Below are positions 36,759-45,886 of a stretch of DNA of 64,000 nt, piece after piece. Origin of the DNA: Tomitella gaofuii. Lineage in GTDB: Bacteria > Actinomycetota > Actinomycetes > Mycobacteriales > Mycobacteriaceae. The stretch's first letter is position 1, and every line of letters begins with the position of its first letter. The notes beneath the pieces were generated by a model. It saw only the letters and a program-made list of their open reading frames with translations, made no database searches and was not told where the DNA came from. The stretch covers positions 1,488,001 through 1,552,000 of the forward strand of contig NZ_CP059900.1 in the NCBI RefSeq assembly GCF_014126825.1, given 5' to 3'. Made by a program: the position numbers and the translations under genes.

Positions 36759-39104
36759 TCACACCGTGCGCGACGGGTCCGAGCCGAACAACTGCGCGTG
36801 CGCCCGGGCACGGACCACGGTGATCGCGTCGATGATCGTTTCGAGGTGGGCGCGTGCGGTGCGGCGTTTGGCCACCTTCGCGTCCGCGTCGTCCCCGGCG
36901 TCGAGCAGTCCGGCCTCGCTGAGATAGGCGTAGCCGCCCTCGAGCATCGCCTTGCCCACGGACGATTCGCCGACGATGAGCTGACGCTCGAGCGCGGTGC
37001 GTCCGTAGCGCAGCGACTTGGCGATGATCTCCTGCTTGTCGGTGGCCTCGCCGGGCGCGAGACCGGCGACGACGGTGGAGACGATCCACCGGGCCTCGAT
37101 GAAAGGCAGCAGAGTGCTGTGGGCGACGAGCGGACGGAATCCGCCCAGCAGCTCGTGCACCGGTTCCTCGCCCGGCCGTGCCAGCGTGGCGCGCCAGTCG
37201 GCGTCGTGGTCGGAGAGCACCTTGTCGACGGCCCGGCGGAACTCCTCCGCCGAGGGCAGGAAGAAGGTGGCCCGGAGCATCGCGTGCAGCTCGTCGGTGG
37301 TCCTTCCGAAGGCCTCCACGCGGGTCTCGGCGGGCGTGGACGCGACGGTGGCCACGCACACCTCCGCCACCGCCTTCTCGATGAAGTAATGCACGATCGT
37401 GTTGCGGTAGTAACCGGCCACCAGGTCCTGGCCCCGGCCCAGTCCGATCAGCTCCACCGACGCCCCGGTGGACCGGCGCAGCACGCCGGTGCCCAGGGCA
37501 TTCTGGAACAGCGTCTCACCCGCGGCGACGTCGCCATCGCGGAGGATGTCCTCCAGCCGGACGCCGCGCGACTTGAGCCAGCGCACGATCTCGCGCGTCG
37601 CCTGATCGAGTTCGACGCGGGTGAGCGCACGCGGCTGTGTGCCCAGCAGCACCAGGCACAGCAGCGACGCCATCGTCACGGGCACACAGGCGTTCGCCCG
37701 GCGCGCGACGTCCGTGGACACCTGGCGCAGGAGTTCGGGAGTCGGCTCCGGCGCCACGCCGTCGAGCACCACCGGCTCGGCGAAGTCCAGGTAGATGTCG
37801 CCCATCGGGGCTCGCAGGCGGCGGAGGTAGTCGACGAACCAGCCGAGGCTCTCCGCCTCCTTGGGCTTGCCCGCCTCTTCGCGCGCGTACTCGGCGGTCT
37901 CGCCGATGAGGTCGTAGTTGATGGACACGGGGATCAGGTGCAGGTCCTCCGTGCCGGTGGCGTGCGCGGCGTCGATCGCGTACTTGAGCAGCCCGAAACG
38001 GGGGCGGCCGATGATGCCGCTGCGTGAGCGCGTCCCCTCGAACGACCAGCTCAACGGGAATCGCTTGGCCATGAGGAAGCCGAGGTACTGCCGCAGGGCC
38101 AGCTTGTAGACAGGGTTGTCGTTGAACTTGCGCCGGATGAAGATGGTGCCGGACCGGCGGCCGGCGTACCCCACTCCGGCGAAGGCCATGTTGATGCCGC
38201 CGATGGAGTGCGGTGCGGGGAAGTCGTTGTCGTACATCACCGACATCAGTGCGATGGCGTCGATGTGCGACTTGTGCGTCCACAGCAGCGCGGACGGATG
38301 GTCGCGCATCATCGCGCGTGCGCGTTCGACGTTGGCCGGGTCGGTGACCACTCTGCGATAGCCGAGCGAGGTGATCCAGCGGGTGAGCGTGCCCATCCAG
38401 TCGATGAAGAACGTGCTGGGGGTGGCCACGAGTTCGTGCAGGTATGCGCGCGCCTCGGTGCGGATGTCCCCGGCGGGGCGGCCGAGGGTCCTGGCCGCGT
38501 CGGCGATGGCCGCGCGGTAGCCGGCGCGCGCCTCGATGCCGGGGATGACGAACCGCGGCACCTTGTAGCGGCGCCCGCGCAGGCCACGCTCCTCCACGTC
38601 GAGTGTGAGATCGGCGTGCCGGGCGATGAATGCGTCGAAGGATTCGCGCTGGTCGTCGTCGGCGGCACCGTCGACGGCGCCCTCCGCCTCGTAACGGACG
38701 CGCAGGTCCGCGATCGTCGCGCCTTCGCCCAGCACCACGAGGCGACGGGTGGGGTCGTCGCGGCGCAGTCGTCGTGCGATCTGGTTGCGGGGCCGCGCCG
38801 GATCGCCCAGCACCAGGTCGCGGAAGCGCGGGGTGGAATCCTGGGTGCCGCGCGCCGGGACCCACGCCCGGCGTACCGGCACCACCGTGGTGTCCTCGTC
38901 GACGGAGGCGACGGCGGCGGCGAGCTCGGCCGTGTCGGGCGCGTCGGTGCCGCAGAAGGCGACCCGGGCGTAGCGGGCGCGCGTGCGGCCACCAGGGTGG
39001 TGGCCGCGCACCCACTCGGCGAGCGAGGCCATCTCCCGCAGGTCCTCGGCGTCGCACAGGAACAGCGTGGCGGTGTCGTCCATCGGCCGGGCCGTCTCAC
39101 TCAT
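36759..39104 (-). CDS. plsB2: Glycerol-3-phosphate 1-O-acyltransferase (PlsB-type)
   Basis: A 781-residue enzyme for the first acylation of glycerol-3-phosphate in phospholipid and triacylglycerol synthesis. Acyltransferase block I is LWTHKSHIDAIALM (His277-x4-Asp282), block II GGINMAFAGVGYAGRRSGTIFIRR, block III SWSFEGTRSRSG (Glu-Gly) and block IV LIPVSINYD. The length and long C-terminal domain match bacterial PlsB. ATG 39104 overlaps the end of the HAD-PlsC gene by 8 bp. The order here matches M. tuberculosis Rv2482c (plsB2), the basis for the symbol. Confidence 0.92.
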   Translation of the reverse strand: MSETARPMDDTATLFLCDAEDLREMASLAEWVRGHHPGGRTRARYARVAFCGTDAPDTAELAAAVASVDEDTTVVPVRRAWVPARGTQDSTPRFRDLVLGDPARPRNQIARRLRRDDPTRRLVVLGEGATIADLRVRYEAEGAVDGAADDDQRESFDAFIARHADLTLDVEERGLRGRRYKVPRFVIPGIEARAGYRAAIADAARTLGRPAGDIRTEARAYLHELVATPSTFFIDWMGTLTRWITSLGYRRVVTDPANVERARAMMRDHPSALLWTHKSHIDAIALMSVMYDNDFPAPHSIGGINMAFAGVGYAGRRSGTIFIRRKFNDNPVYKLALRQYLGFLMAKRFPLSWSFEGTRSRSGIIGRPRFGLLKYAIDAAHATGTEDLHLIPVSINYDLIGETAEYAREEAGKPKEAESLGWFVDYLRRLRAPMGDIYLDFAEPVVLDGVAPEPTPELLRQVSTDVARRANACVPVTMASLLCLVLLGTQPRALTRVELDQATREIVRWLKSRGVRLEDILRDGDVAAGETLFQNALGTGVLRRSTGASVELIGLGRGQDLVAGYYRNTIVHYFIEKAVAEVCVATVASTPAETRVEAFGRTTDELHAMLRATFFLPSAEEFRRAVDKVLSDHDADWRATLARPGEEPVHELLGGFRPLVAHSTLLPFIEARWIVSTVVAGLAPGEATDKQEIIAKSLRYGRTALERQLIVGESSVGKAMLEGGYAYLSEAGLLDAGDDADAKVAKRRTARAHLETIIDAITVVRARAHAQLFGSDPSRTV

Positions 39105-40542
39105 CGTCGCTCGGCCAATCTGCGAGGGTGTCGAGGTACATCTGTCGCACCTCGGCGATGCGCTCGTCGATCTCGTCCAGCTTCCAGTCCGCGGTGGGCA
39201 CCGGGGGCAGCACCGCCACGTCCACCGTGCCGGGGTTGATGGTGACCGCGTCGCGCGCCCCGAGCATCTCCGCGTTGCGGATGACGATCGGCACCACGGG
39301 GATGCCGGCGTGCATGGCGATGCGGAACGCGCCCTTTTTGAACGGTCCCACCTCACGGGTGTCGAGCCGCGTGCCCTCCGGCGCGATGAGCACCGACAGG
39401 CCCTTGTCCGCCATCGCCTCGATGGGCTTGAGCGCCTCGACGGCGGACTTGGTGTTGTCGCGTTCGACGAAGGCGATGTCGGCGAAGCGGCCGAAGGCGC
39501 TGATCATCGGGTCGTCCTTGAGCTCGGCCTTGGCCACCGAGGTGAAGTCCCTGCCGATCAGCGACACGGCGATGAACGGGTCGAAGCCGTTGCGGTGGTT
39601 GAACAGGAACACCGCCGGCCGTGACGCGGTGAGGTTCTCACGCCCGGTCACGTTCATCTCCACGCCGTTGATGCGGAGCATGAGCGTGGACCAGTGGTCG
39701 GTGATGAAGTTGATCGCGCTGCGGCGGTTGCGGGCCAGCAGCCCTTTGGCGGCGCCCAGCCCGGCGATCGGCAGGAAGGTGCTGAAGCCGATGAGCGTGC
39801 GGATCGAAGACCCTGCGCCGCGGCTGGACAGCCGGGTCACCGGCCAGCCCCGCTTGCCGGCGATCTTGGCCATCGTCTCGCCGGGGTTCGTGGGGCGCGG
39901 CTTGCCGACGAGGTACATCAGCGCGACGTCCTCGTCGCCATCGGCGTAGAAGTAGCTCCGGTCGAGGTCGACGCCGTGGTCGGCGGCGAACTGCTGCGCG
40001 GCGTACGCCTTGGTGTCGCCCCAGATGACGGGCTTCGCGACGTGGCCGGTGAGCACACCGTCGTCGTCTTCGAACCGGTTGCACACCACGTGCTCGATAC
40101 CGAGGGCGTCGGCCACCGGCTGCACCTGGAAGGTGGTCGCGGACGAGGTGAGCACCACGGTGTGGCCGGCGTCCTGATGGGCGCGCACGATCTCGCGCAT
40201 CTCGGGGTAGATGCGGCCGGCGACCTTCTTCTTGTACAGCCGCAGCGCCATCTCGTCGAGATCTTCGACGGTGCGGCCGGCCCAGGTGTGCGCGCCGAGG
40301 TCGAGCAGCTCGGCGAACGTGTCCGGGTTGAGCCCGCCGCCGCCGACCATCACGCCGAGGGTGCGCAGCACGTCGACGGGGCCGTACTCGCCGGCCTTCA
40401 TCCGCTCCTCGGTGAGGTAGCGGGCGGTGTAGCCGGCGACGAGCGTGCCGTCGAGGTCGAAGAACGCGCCCACCGCGGGTCCTTCGGGCCCGCCCGCGAT
40501 CTCCTCCACGGTGCCGGGCAGTCTGAGATTCTTGGCCGCCAT
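39097..40542 (-). CDS. plsC: HAD-IB phosphatase / 1-acylglycerol-3-phosphate acyltransferase fusion
   Basis: A 481-residue two-domain protein. The HAD domain (~20-235) has motif I AFFDLDGTLVAGY (Asp29, Asp31), motif II VVLTSSATTF and motif IV SYFYADGDEDVALMYLVGKP. The PlsC domain (~285-460) has FLFNHRNGFDPFIAV (His-x4-Asp) and SVLIAPEGTRLDT (Glu-Gly-Thr-Arg). It should acylate lysophosphatidate; the HAD half may dephosphorylate a lipid or serine phosphate, which is not settled for this family. Its ATG abuts the WS/DGAT stop, and it overlaps plsB2. Same arrangement as Rv2483c. Confidence 0.92.
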   Translation of the reverse strand: MAAKNLRLPGTVEEIAGGPEGPAVGAFFDLDGTLVAGYTARYLTEERMKAGEYGPVDVLRTLGVMVGGGGLNPDTFAELLDLGAHTWAGRTVEDLDEMALRLYKKKVAGRIYPEMREIVRAHQDAGHTVVLTSSATTFQVQPVADALGIEHVVCNRFEDDDGVLTGHVAKPVIWGDTKAYAAQQFAADHGVDLDRSYFYADGDEDVALMYLVGKPRPTNPGETMAKIAGKRGWPVTRLSSRGAGSSIRTLIGFSTFLPIAGLGAAKGLLARNRRSAINFITDHWSTLMLRINGVEMNVTGRENLTASRPAVFLFNHRNGFDPFIAVSLIGRDFTSVAKAELKDDPMISAFGRFADIAFVERDNTKSAVEALKPIEAMADKGLSVLIAPEGTRLDTREVGPFKKGAFRIAMHAGIPVVPIVIRNAEMLGARDAVTINPGTVDVAVLPPVPTADWKLDEIDERIAEVRQMYLDTLADWPSDDE

Positions 40543-42075
40543 CTACTTGTCCCCGTCCTTCGTCGCCGGTGCCTTGCGCGCGGCGGTCTTGCGAGCTGGT
40601 GTCCGGCTTGTGGCCGGCTTCGGCGCGGGCTTGCGCGCCGGCGCCGGGACAGCGGCGGCGTCCTTCGCCGTCGACGAGGGGGCCTCGGCGAGGACCTCGT
40701 CGAAGCCGGCGGTGAGCGCCTGTTCGAGCGCTTCGGTGTCGCTGAACGCGGCGGTGTCGTAGTTGACGCCGACGAAACACTTGCCGGCGAACGAGACCAT
40801 CGTCGCCATCATCGCGACCCCCGGCAGCGGTCCGATGGGCACGCTGCGGGTGATGCGGGTCCCGGCGATATAGCGTTCGGCCACCTTGCCGGGGACGTTG
40901 CTGGCCTGCACGTCGATGCCGAGGCTGCCGGTGCCCGTGCCGGCGAGCAGCTGCTGCGGCAGCCAGGACAGCACGGGGGCGAGGATCGCCGTGGGATCGA
41001 TGGACGATCCGGAGCGGGCGTGCAGCACGCACTTGCGGATGGCGAGCATGCGCGTGGCCACGTCCGGTTCGGCCACCGGCAGCCCCATCGTGATGGCGGA
41101 CCACTGGTTGCCCGCGGTGGCGTCGCCGCCGGCGCGGGCATTGACCGGCATGGCGAGGTTGAGCGAGTCGATGGGCACGCCGAGGCGTTCGTGGTAGATG
41201 CGCATGGCGCCCGCGATGCCCGCCAAGTAGGCGTCGTTGACCGAGCAGCCGTGCGTCTTGGCGGCCGCGCGGATGTCGGCCAGCGGGAAGTCGAGGGTGC
41301 TGAAGCGGTGGTCGAGTCCGCGGCGTCGTAGCAGCGGAGAAGGCTCGGCGGCCGCCGAATCGGCGAGCTTGCGCAGGTCGTCGATGGTGCGTGCGGCGGA
41401 TCCCACCGCGGCGCGCGGGTCGGTGACGGCGTTCCCCGCGCGGCGGGCGATGCCGGCGGCGCGCGAGAGCGACCCGAGTACGAGCCGCTGGGGGAGCCCG
41501 CGGACCGCCGACTGCGTCAACTCGAGCGGGGTGACGTCCTGCGGCACGGGTACCGGGGGCATCGGCTCGGGGGACGGGCCGCGGCTGTCCTGGTGGATCA
41601 TCTGGTCCAACAGCATGCCGCCGACCCCGTCGGTCACGGTGTGGCTGAGCTTCCAGAGCAGTGCGGCCTTCGCGTCGGGCTCGTCGAGGCCTTCCACCAG
41701 CGTGGCCTCCCAGAGGGGGCGGCCCGGGTCGAGCGGCGTGGCGTGCAGGACCTCGGCCAGGTCGAGCAGGTCACGCAACGCACCGGGCCCGGGCAGCACC
41801 ACGCGGCGCAGGTGGTATGCGAGCGAGAAGTCCGGGTCCACCACCCAGCGCGCGGGCGCCAGCGGCAGCAACGGGGCCACCACCCGCTGACGCAGCCGCG
41901 GCACCACACGCGACGCGCGGTCGATCTGCTCGCGCAAGGTCGCGAAGTCGGGGACCTCGTCGAGCGTCTCGATGAACATCAGCGACGTCCGCGAATGGGC
42001 GTCCATGTCGGCCCGGAACATCATGTAGTCGAAGGCGCTGAGTCTGTCGTCGAATTGCACTGTCGTATCGCCCAT
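40543..42075 (-). CDS. WS/DGAT-family wax ester synthase / diacylglycerol O-acyltransferase
   Basis: A 510-residue storage-lipid acyltransferase. The active-site motif, normally HHxxxDG, reads LSHTVTDGVGG (~138): the first His is Ser while the catalytic second His and the Asp-Gly are kept. Other family blocks are DRLSAFDYMMFRADM at the start, the conserved middle Asn in CSVNDAYLAGIAGAM (~287) and the ASNVPGK-like block (~385). The last ~45 residues (KPAPKPATSRTPARKTAARK) are a Lys/Ala/Pro tail resembling histone H1-like tails. It is followed without a gap by the HAD-PlsC gene, as in the Rv2484c locus, which links triacylglycerol formation to phosphatidate supply. Confidence 0.92.
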   Translation of the reverse strand: MGDTTVQFDDRLSAFDYMMFRADMDAHSRTSLMFIETLDEVPDFATLREQIDRASRVVPRLRQRVVAPLLPLAPARWVVDPDFSLAYHLRRVVLPGPGALRDLLDLAEVLHATPLDPGRPLWEATLVEGLDEPDAKAALLWKLSHTVTDGVGGMLLDQMIHQDSRGPSPEPMPPVPVPQDVTPLELTQSAVRGLPQRLVLGSLSRAAGIARRAGNAVTDPRAAVGSAARTIDDLRKLADSAAAEPSPLLRRRGLDHRFSTLDFPLADIRAAAKTHGCSVNDAYLAGIAGAMRIYHERLGVPIDSLNLAMPVNARAGGDATAGNQWSAITMGLPVAEPDVATRMLAIRKCVLHARSGSSIDPTAILAPVLSWLPQQLLAGTGTGSLGIDVQASNVPGKVAERYIAGTRITRSVPIGPLPGVAMMATMVSFAGKCFVGVNYDTAAFSDTEALEQALTAGFDEVLAEAPSSTAKDAAAVPAPARKPAPKPATSRTPARKTAARKAPATKDGDK

Positions 42076-42268
42076 CGGCTGCGCACCCTCCCAGGAGTCG
42101 CCACGGCCTCCGCGTGGCGCGAGTCGTCGTTCGGCGAAGGCGACGTCCGGCGCCCATTCCGTCCCGCGTCACCTCGCTGCCGTGGTCCGTCGCACAGCGG
42201 GCCCCGGCATGTGACAAGCATTGCAGGACGGCGCCGAGAATGTGCGGCGAATACTGGTGATCGGGAGG

Positions 42269-43609
42269 TCAGGTGCGGGTGGCCGCGGCCCATTCCAGGA
42301 ATCGTTCGATTCCCCGTACGGACGCCCGCGTGCGGATCGAGTGCAGATGGTCGTAGGCGTGCTGCGCCCCGGGCAGCTCCGCGAAGGCGACGACGCTGTC
42401 CGAGACCGCGCGCAGGTGGCGGACGAAGTGCCGGGACTCGTCGATCTCCACGCCGGTGTCGTCGGTCCCGTGCAGGACGAAGAACGGCGGCGCGACGGCG
42501 TCGGCGTGCAGCAGCGGCGACGCCAGCGCGAAGTCCGCCGCGTCGTCGACGGGGTCCTTCTTGAGGATCATCGGCGCCAGGAAGCGGTCGCGTCGCTTGG
42601 TCGCGTGCGCGGTCCCGGACTGCGCGGTGAAGTCGTAGATGCCGTACTGGGGCACCGCGGCCTGGACCGAGGTGTCCGCGCCGTCGGCCAGGTGCGGCTG
42701 CAGCCGCGGGTCGTCGGGGGTGAGTGCGGCGAGCGACGCCAGGTGCGCGCCGGCGGAGCCGCCCGTGATCGCGATGAACGACGGGTCCGCGCCGTACTCG
42801 GCGGCGTGCGCGCGCACCCATGCGATGGCGCTCTTCACATCGAGGATCTGGGCGGGGAAAGGGTCCTTGGGGCACAGGCGGTAGTTGATGCTCACGCACA
42901 CCCAGCCGCGCGCGGCCATCCGGTGCAGCAGCGGCAGCGCCTCGTACCGCTTGTCGCTGCCCATCCACATCCCGCCGTGGACGTGCAACAGAACGGGCGC
43001 CGGGCCGGACCCTCCACCGGGGCGCGTCCCGCTGCGCGAGCGGTAGACGTCGAGGCGGCACAGTTTCTCCGCCCGGGCCCGTGCCGCGGGACCGTCCGCG
43101 GCGGGGACGCCGGCCGGGCCGAAGTAGGGGATGTCGCGCAGCACTTCGACGTCGCCTGGCCGCATGGGCACGGGGGACAGGCGCGCGGCGAGGCGCTCGC
43201 GTCCGCCGGCGGGCGGCCGGGAGCGGCCGATCGCCTCGTCCAGCGCGGAGTCCACCGCGCGGCCCGTGGCCAGGGCCCGGCGGACGAGCTCGGCCTGCCC
43301 GGCGATGGTCAGGGCGGACACCGCGGCGGACGCGGCACCGCGCCGCCGCGCCACGCCGACGGCGGCGTCCGCGGCGGAGGCGCCCAGCAGATACGGCGAC
43401 AGCTCGTTGACCGGGCCGCCCACCATCATCGAGCCCGCGCCCAGCCAGTAGTTCGACGGCGGTGCCACGGAGTTGAGCGTCGCCGCGGCGCCTGCCCACA
43501 AGCGGGAGGGGACGCCGCCCGTCACGCGGGTCATCGCACGCAGCGGGCCGCGTCCGCGTCCGCCGTCGCCGTGGTTACGCCGTCCTGATCCACTCGCACC
43601 CCGTTCCAT
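42269..43609 (-). CDS. lipQ: Alpha/beta-hydrolase esterase/lipase (HSL/LipQ-like)
   Basis: A 446-residue hydrolase. It has the HGG oxyanion motif in VLLHVHGGMWMGSDKRYE (~250) and the nucleophile elbow ITGGSAGAHLASLAAL (Ser, ~310). The acid is in FFVLHGTDDTGVE (~390) and the His in LPGAQHAYDHLHSI (~420). The first ~180 residues are Ala-rich helical and resemble mycobacterial LipQ-type N-termini. It is the first gene of the minus-strand lipid operon, 193 bp ahead of WS/DGAT, matching Rv2485c (lipQ). The gene name rests on synteny and the substrate is unproven. Start ATG 43609 is the likeliest of several. Confidence 0.85.
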   Translation of the reverse strand: MERGASGSGRRNHGDGGRGRGPLRAMTRVTGGVPSRLWAGAAATLNSVAPPSNYWLGAGSMMVGGPVNELSPYLLGASAADAAVGVARRRGAASAAVSALTIAGQAELVRRALATGRAVDSALDEAIGRSRPPAGGRERLAARLSPVPMRPGDVEVLRDIPYFGPAGVPAADGPAARARAEKLCRLDVYRSRSGTRPGGGSGPAPVLLHVHGGMWMGSDKRYEALPLLHRMAARGWVCVSINYRLCPKDPFPAQILDVKSAIAWVRAHAAEYGADPSFIAITGGSAGAHLASLAALTPDDPRLQPHLADGADTSVQAAVPQYGIYDFTAQSGTAHATKRRDRFLAPMILKKDPVDDAADFALASPLLHADAVAPPFFVLHGTDDTGVEIDESRHFVRHLRAVSDSVVAFAELPGAQHAYDHLHSIRTRASVRGIERFLEWAAATRT

Positions 43610-43798
43610 GGCCGCTGATGGTATGCGCGGCGTCACGTTTTGTCGCGGATGAGTTCCGGTCCGGAGCCGGGGCCGCCGCCGTGGCGGAAGGCGCGGGCTC
43701 CGGCGCGGGTGGCACGATGGCGGAGGACACGAGGGTGCGGGGCGCGCCGGCGCGGCCGGCATCACCAGGCTTCGCGACACGATCAGAGGGAGTTCACT

Positions 43799-44233
43799 GT
43801 GGGAGAGGTCAAGGCGGTCAGCGAGATCGACATCGTCGCGGAGCCGTCGGCGGTGCTCGAGGCCATCGCCGACTATGCGACGGTGCGTCCGAAGATCCTC
43901 CCGTCCCAGTACCGCGACTATGCGGTGGTGCAGGGCGGGCAGGGGGACGGCACCCTCGTGCGCTGGACGCTGCAAGCGACCAAGAAGCGCGTGCGGTACG
44001 TCGAGGCGGCCGTCTCGGTGAAGGGCGACACCGTGACGGAGACCGACGCCAATTCGACGATGGTCACGACGTGGACGGTCACCCCGATCGCCGACGGGGC
44101 GCGCGTGGCGGTGGAGACCGCGTGGGCGGGAGCCGGCGGCATCGGCGGCGTGTTCGAGGGTCTTTTCGCCCCGCTGGGATTGCGGAAGATCCAGGGGGAG
44201 ACCCTCGCGAACCTGGCCAAGCAGGTCAAGTAG
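43799..44233 (+). CDS. SRPBCC family protein
   Basis: A 144-residue START/Bet v1-like ligand-binding protein. VSEIDIVAEPSAVLEAIADYATVRPKILP opens the fold. The strands RWTLQATKKRVRYVEAAVSV and STMVTTWTVTP follow, and the long C-terminal helix GLRKIQGETLANLAKQVK closes it. Members bind hydrophobic ligands in an internal cavity, and no enzymatic residue stands out. Start GTG 43799 with AGAGGGA upstream matches the domain boundary. A small SRPBCC gene also lies near dapC in M. tuberculosis (Rv0856/Rv0857), so it may be a displaced member of that block. Confidence 0.82.
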   Translation: MGEVKAVSEIDIVAEPSAVLEAIADYATVRPKILPSQYRDYAVVQGGQGDGTLVRWTLQATKKRVRYVEAAVSVKGDTVTETDANSTMVTTWTVTPIADGARVAVETAWAGAGGIGGVFEGLFAPLGLRKIQGETLANLAKQVK

Positions 44234-44242
44234 CCGGGTGGC

Positions 44243-44274
44243 CCCCCGGCGGCGCGCACGCGTGCCGCCGGGGG
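44243..44274. terminator. Bidirectional hairpin between the SRPBCC and amidase genes
   Basis: Perfect 11-bp stem: CCCCCGGCGGC at 44243-44253 and its complement at 44264-44274, with a ten-base loop. It fills the 48-bp gap between two convergent gene ends, so it can terminate both. Confidence 0.6.
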
Positions 44275-44281
44275 CACCGCG

Positions 44282-45697
44282 TCAGCCGCGTGCCGGCCAC
44301 ACCGGGGTGATCGGCCAGGGGCGCTCCCGCTCGAGTTGCGCGGCGACCCGGATCAGCAGGTCTTCGCGGCCGAAGGCCGCCACCAGCTGCACACCGACGG
44401 GCATGCCGTCGCGGTCGGTGCCCAGTGGCAACGAGATCGCCGGCTGGCCGGTGATGTTGAACGGGCTGGTGAGCCCTCCGTAGACGGCACCGTGCGTCCA
44501 GATGGCCTCCACGGAGCCTGCGTCCAGCAGGCCCAGCGGCGGCGTCAGTGCGCCCAGCGTCGGCAGCAGGAGCAGGTCGTGATCGGCGAAGAACGCGCCG
44601 ACCGTCCCGGCCACGGCCGCCAGCTTGTCCAGAGCGACGCCGAAGTCGGCGGCGCTCAGTTTCTTGGTGCGCTCGTAGATCATCCGGCCGACCGCCTCGA
44701 GGTCGTCGTCGCGGAGCCCGCGGCCGAGCGCGGCCAGCCGGGCGTCGACCGACGCGGTCATCGACACCGCCATCCCCGTCGACATGGGTGCCGCCATGTC
44801 GTCGAGCGGGAACGTGGGCGCGCCGGGGGCGACGCGGTGCCCCAGGCCGGACAGCACCGTCGCGATGTCCTCGACAGCGGCGGCGCAGTCGTCGTGCACA
44901 GGTCGGCCGTCGGGGAAACACGTCATCGTCGCGATCGTCAGCATGCCGGGGTCGGCCCCCACCTCCTCGGAGTAGGGGCGCGCCGGCTGCACGATCGTGA
45001 CCGGGTCGCCGATGCGCGGTGCGGAGACGACGTCCAGCAGCAGCGCGGAGTCGCGCACGCTGCGGGTGACGGCGTGCTGCACCGACAGCGGGGCGCCCAG
45101 CGGGTTGCCCGCGCACGTGCGTCCGCGTGACGGCTTGAGCCCCACGAGCCCGGTCATGGCCGCGGGGATGCGGATCGAACCGCCGCCGTCGCTGGCGTGC
45201 GCGGCGGGCAGGATGCCCGCGGCCACGGCCGCCGACGCGCCGCCGGACGACCCGCCGGGGGAGCGGTCCAGGTCGTGGGGGTTGCGTGCGGGGCCGAACA
45301 GGGCGGGCTCCGTGGACGCGTTCTGGCCCCACTCCGGGGTGTTCGTCTTGCCGACGACGGCCAGGCCCGCGCGCCGGTACGCCGACACGATCGGGGAGTC
45401 GGCGGTGGCCGTCGCGTCCGCGAACAGGCGGCTCCCGTTGGTGGTGGGCAGACCGGCGACGTCCGCGCCGAGGTCCTTGATGGCGAACGGGACCCCGTGC
45501 AGCGGCCCCGCCGGCAGTCCGGCGTCCACCTCGGCGCGCACCTCGTCGGCGCGGGTGGCGACGACCGCGTTCACCGTGGGGTTGCGCTGTGCGATGCGGT
45601 CGAGCGCGAACTCGACGACCTCGCGCGCGGACACCTCGCCGCCGCTGATCGCCTGCGCCAGGCCCGTCATGTCGCGCGTGTCGAACAGCTCTTCCAT
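44282..45697 (-). CDS. Amidase signature family hydrolase
   Basis: A 471-residue amidase. The Ser-cisSer-Lys triad is visible: Lys in GVPFAIKDLGADVAG (~77), cis-Ser and the Gly-Ser-rich loop in DRSPGGSSGGASAAVAAG (~153), and the nucleophile Ser in ASDGGGSIRIPAAMTGLVGL (~177). The C-terminal region LTSPFNITGQPAISLPLG is also typical. Substrates range from aryl amides to nitrile-derived amides, and none can be named. Start ATG 45697 follows AAGGAG. It diverges from the monooxygenase gene, and the 189 bp between them show no clear operator. Confidence 0.93.
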   Translation of the reverse strand: MEELFDTRDMTGLAQAISGGEVSAREVVEFALDRIAQRNPTVNAVVATRADEVRAEVDAGLPAGPLHGVPFAIKDLGADVAGLPTTNGSRLFADATATADSPIVSAYRRAGLAVVGKTNTPEWGQNASTEPALFGPARNPHDLDRSPGGSSGGASAAVAAGILPAAHASDGGGSIRIPAAMTGLVGLKPSRGRTCAGNPLGAPLSVQHAVTRSVRDSALLLDVVSAPRIGDPVTIVQPARPYSEEVGADPGMLTIATMTCFPDGRPVHDDCAAAVEDIATVLSGLGHRVAPGAPTFPLDDMAAPMSTGMAVSMTASVDARLAALGRGLRDDDLEAVGRMIYERTKKLSAADFGVALDKLAAVAGTVGAFFADHDLLLLPTLGALTPPLGLLDAGSVEAIWTHGAVYGGLTSPFNITGQPAISLPLGTDRDGMPVGVQLVAAFGREDLLIRVAAQLERERPWPITPVWPARG

Positions 45698-45886
45698 CCG
45701 TGCTCCTTCGCTGTGGCCGGGGCCGCCCGCCCGGAACGTGCCGCCATGGACGGCGTCATTGTCGGCCGCGGCGGCGGACCGGTGCCACCGGAGTCCCTGT
45801 GAGCGGGTGACCGTCGTCACGGCGACGGTACGGTGGGTGCGGCGGCGCGGAGAGCCGGATCATGCTGGATGCGAGGCGGGAGCGGG

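Noticed and set aside
36759-39356. Longer start for PlsB at 39356
   Set aside because: It would lie inside the coding end of the HAD-PlsC gene and give Arg/Ser-rich residues; ATG 39104 fits the family and the 8-bp overlap.
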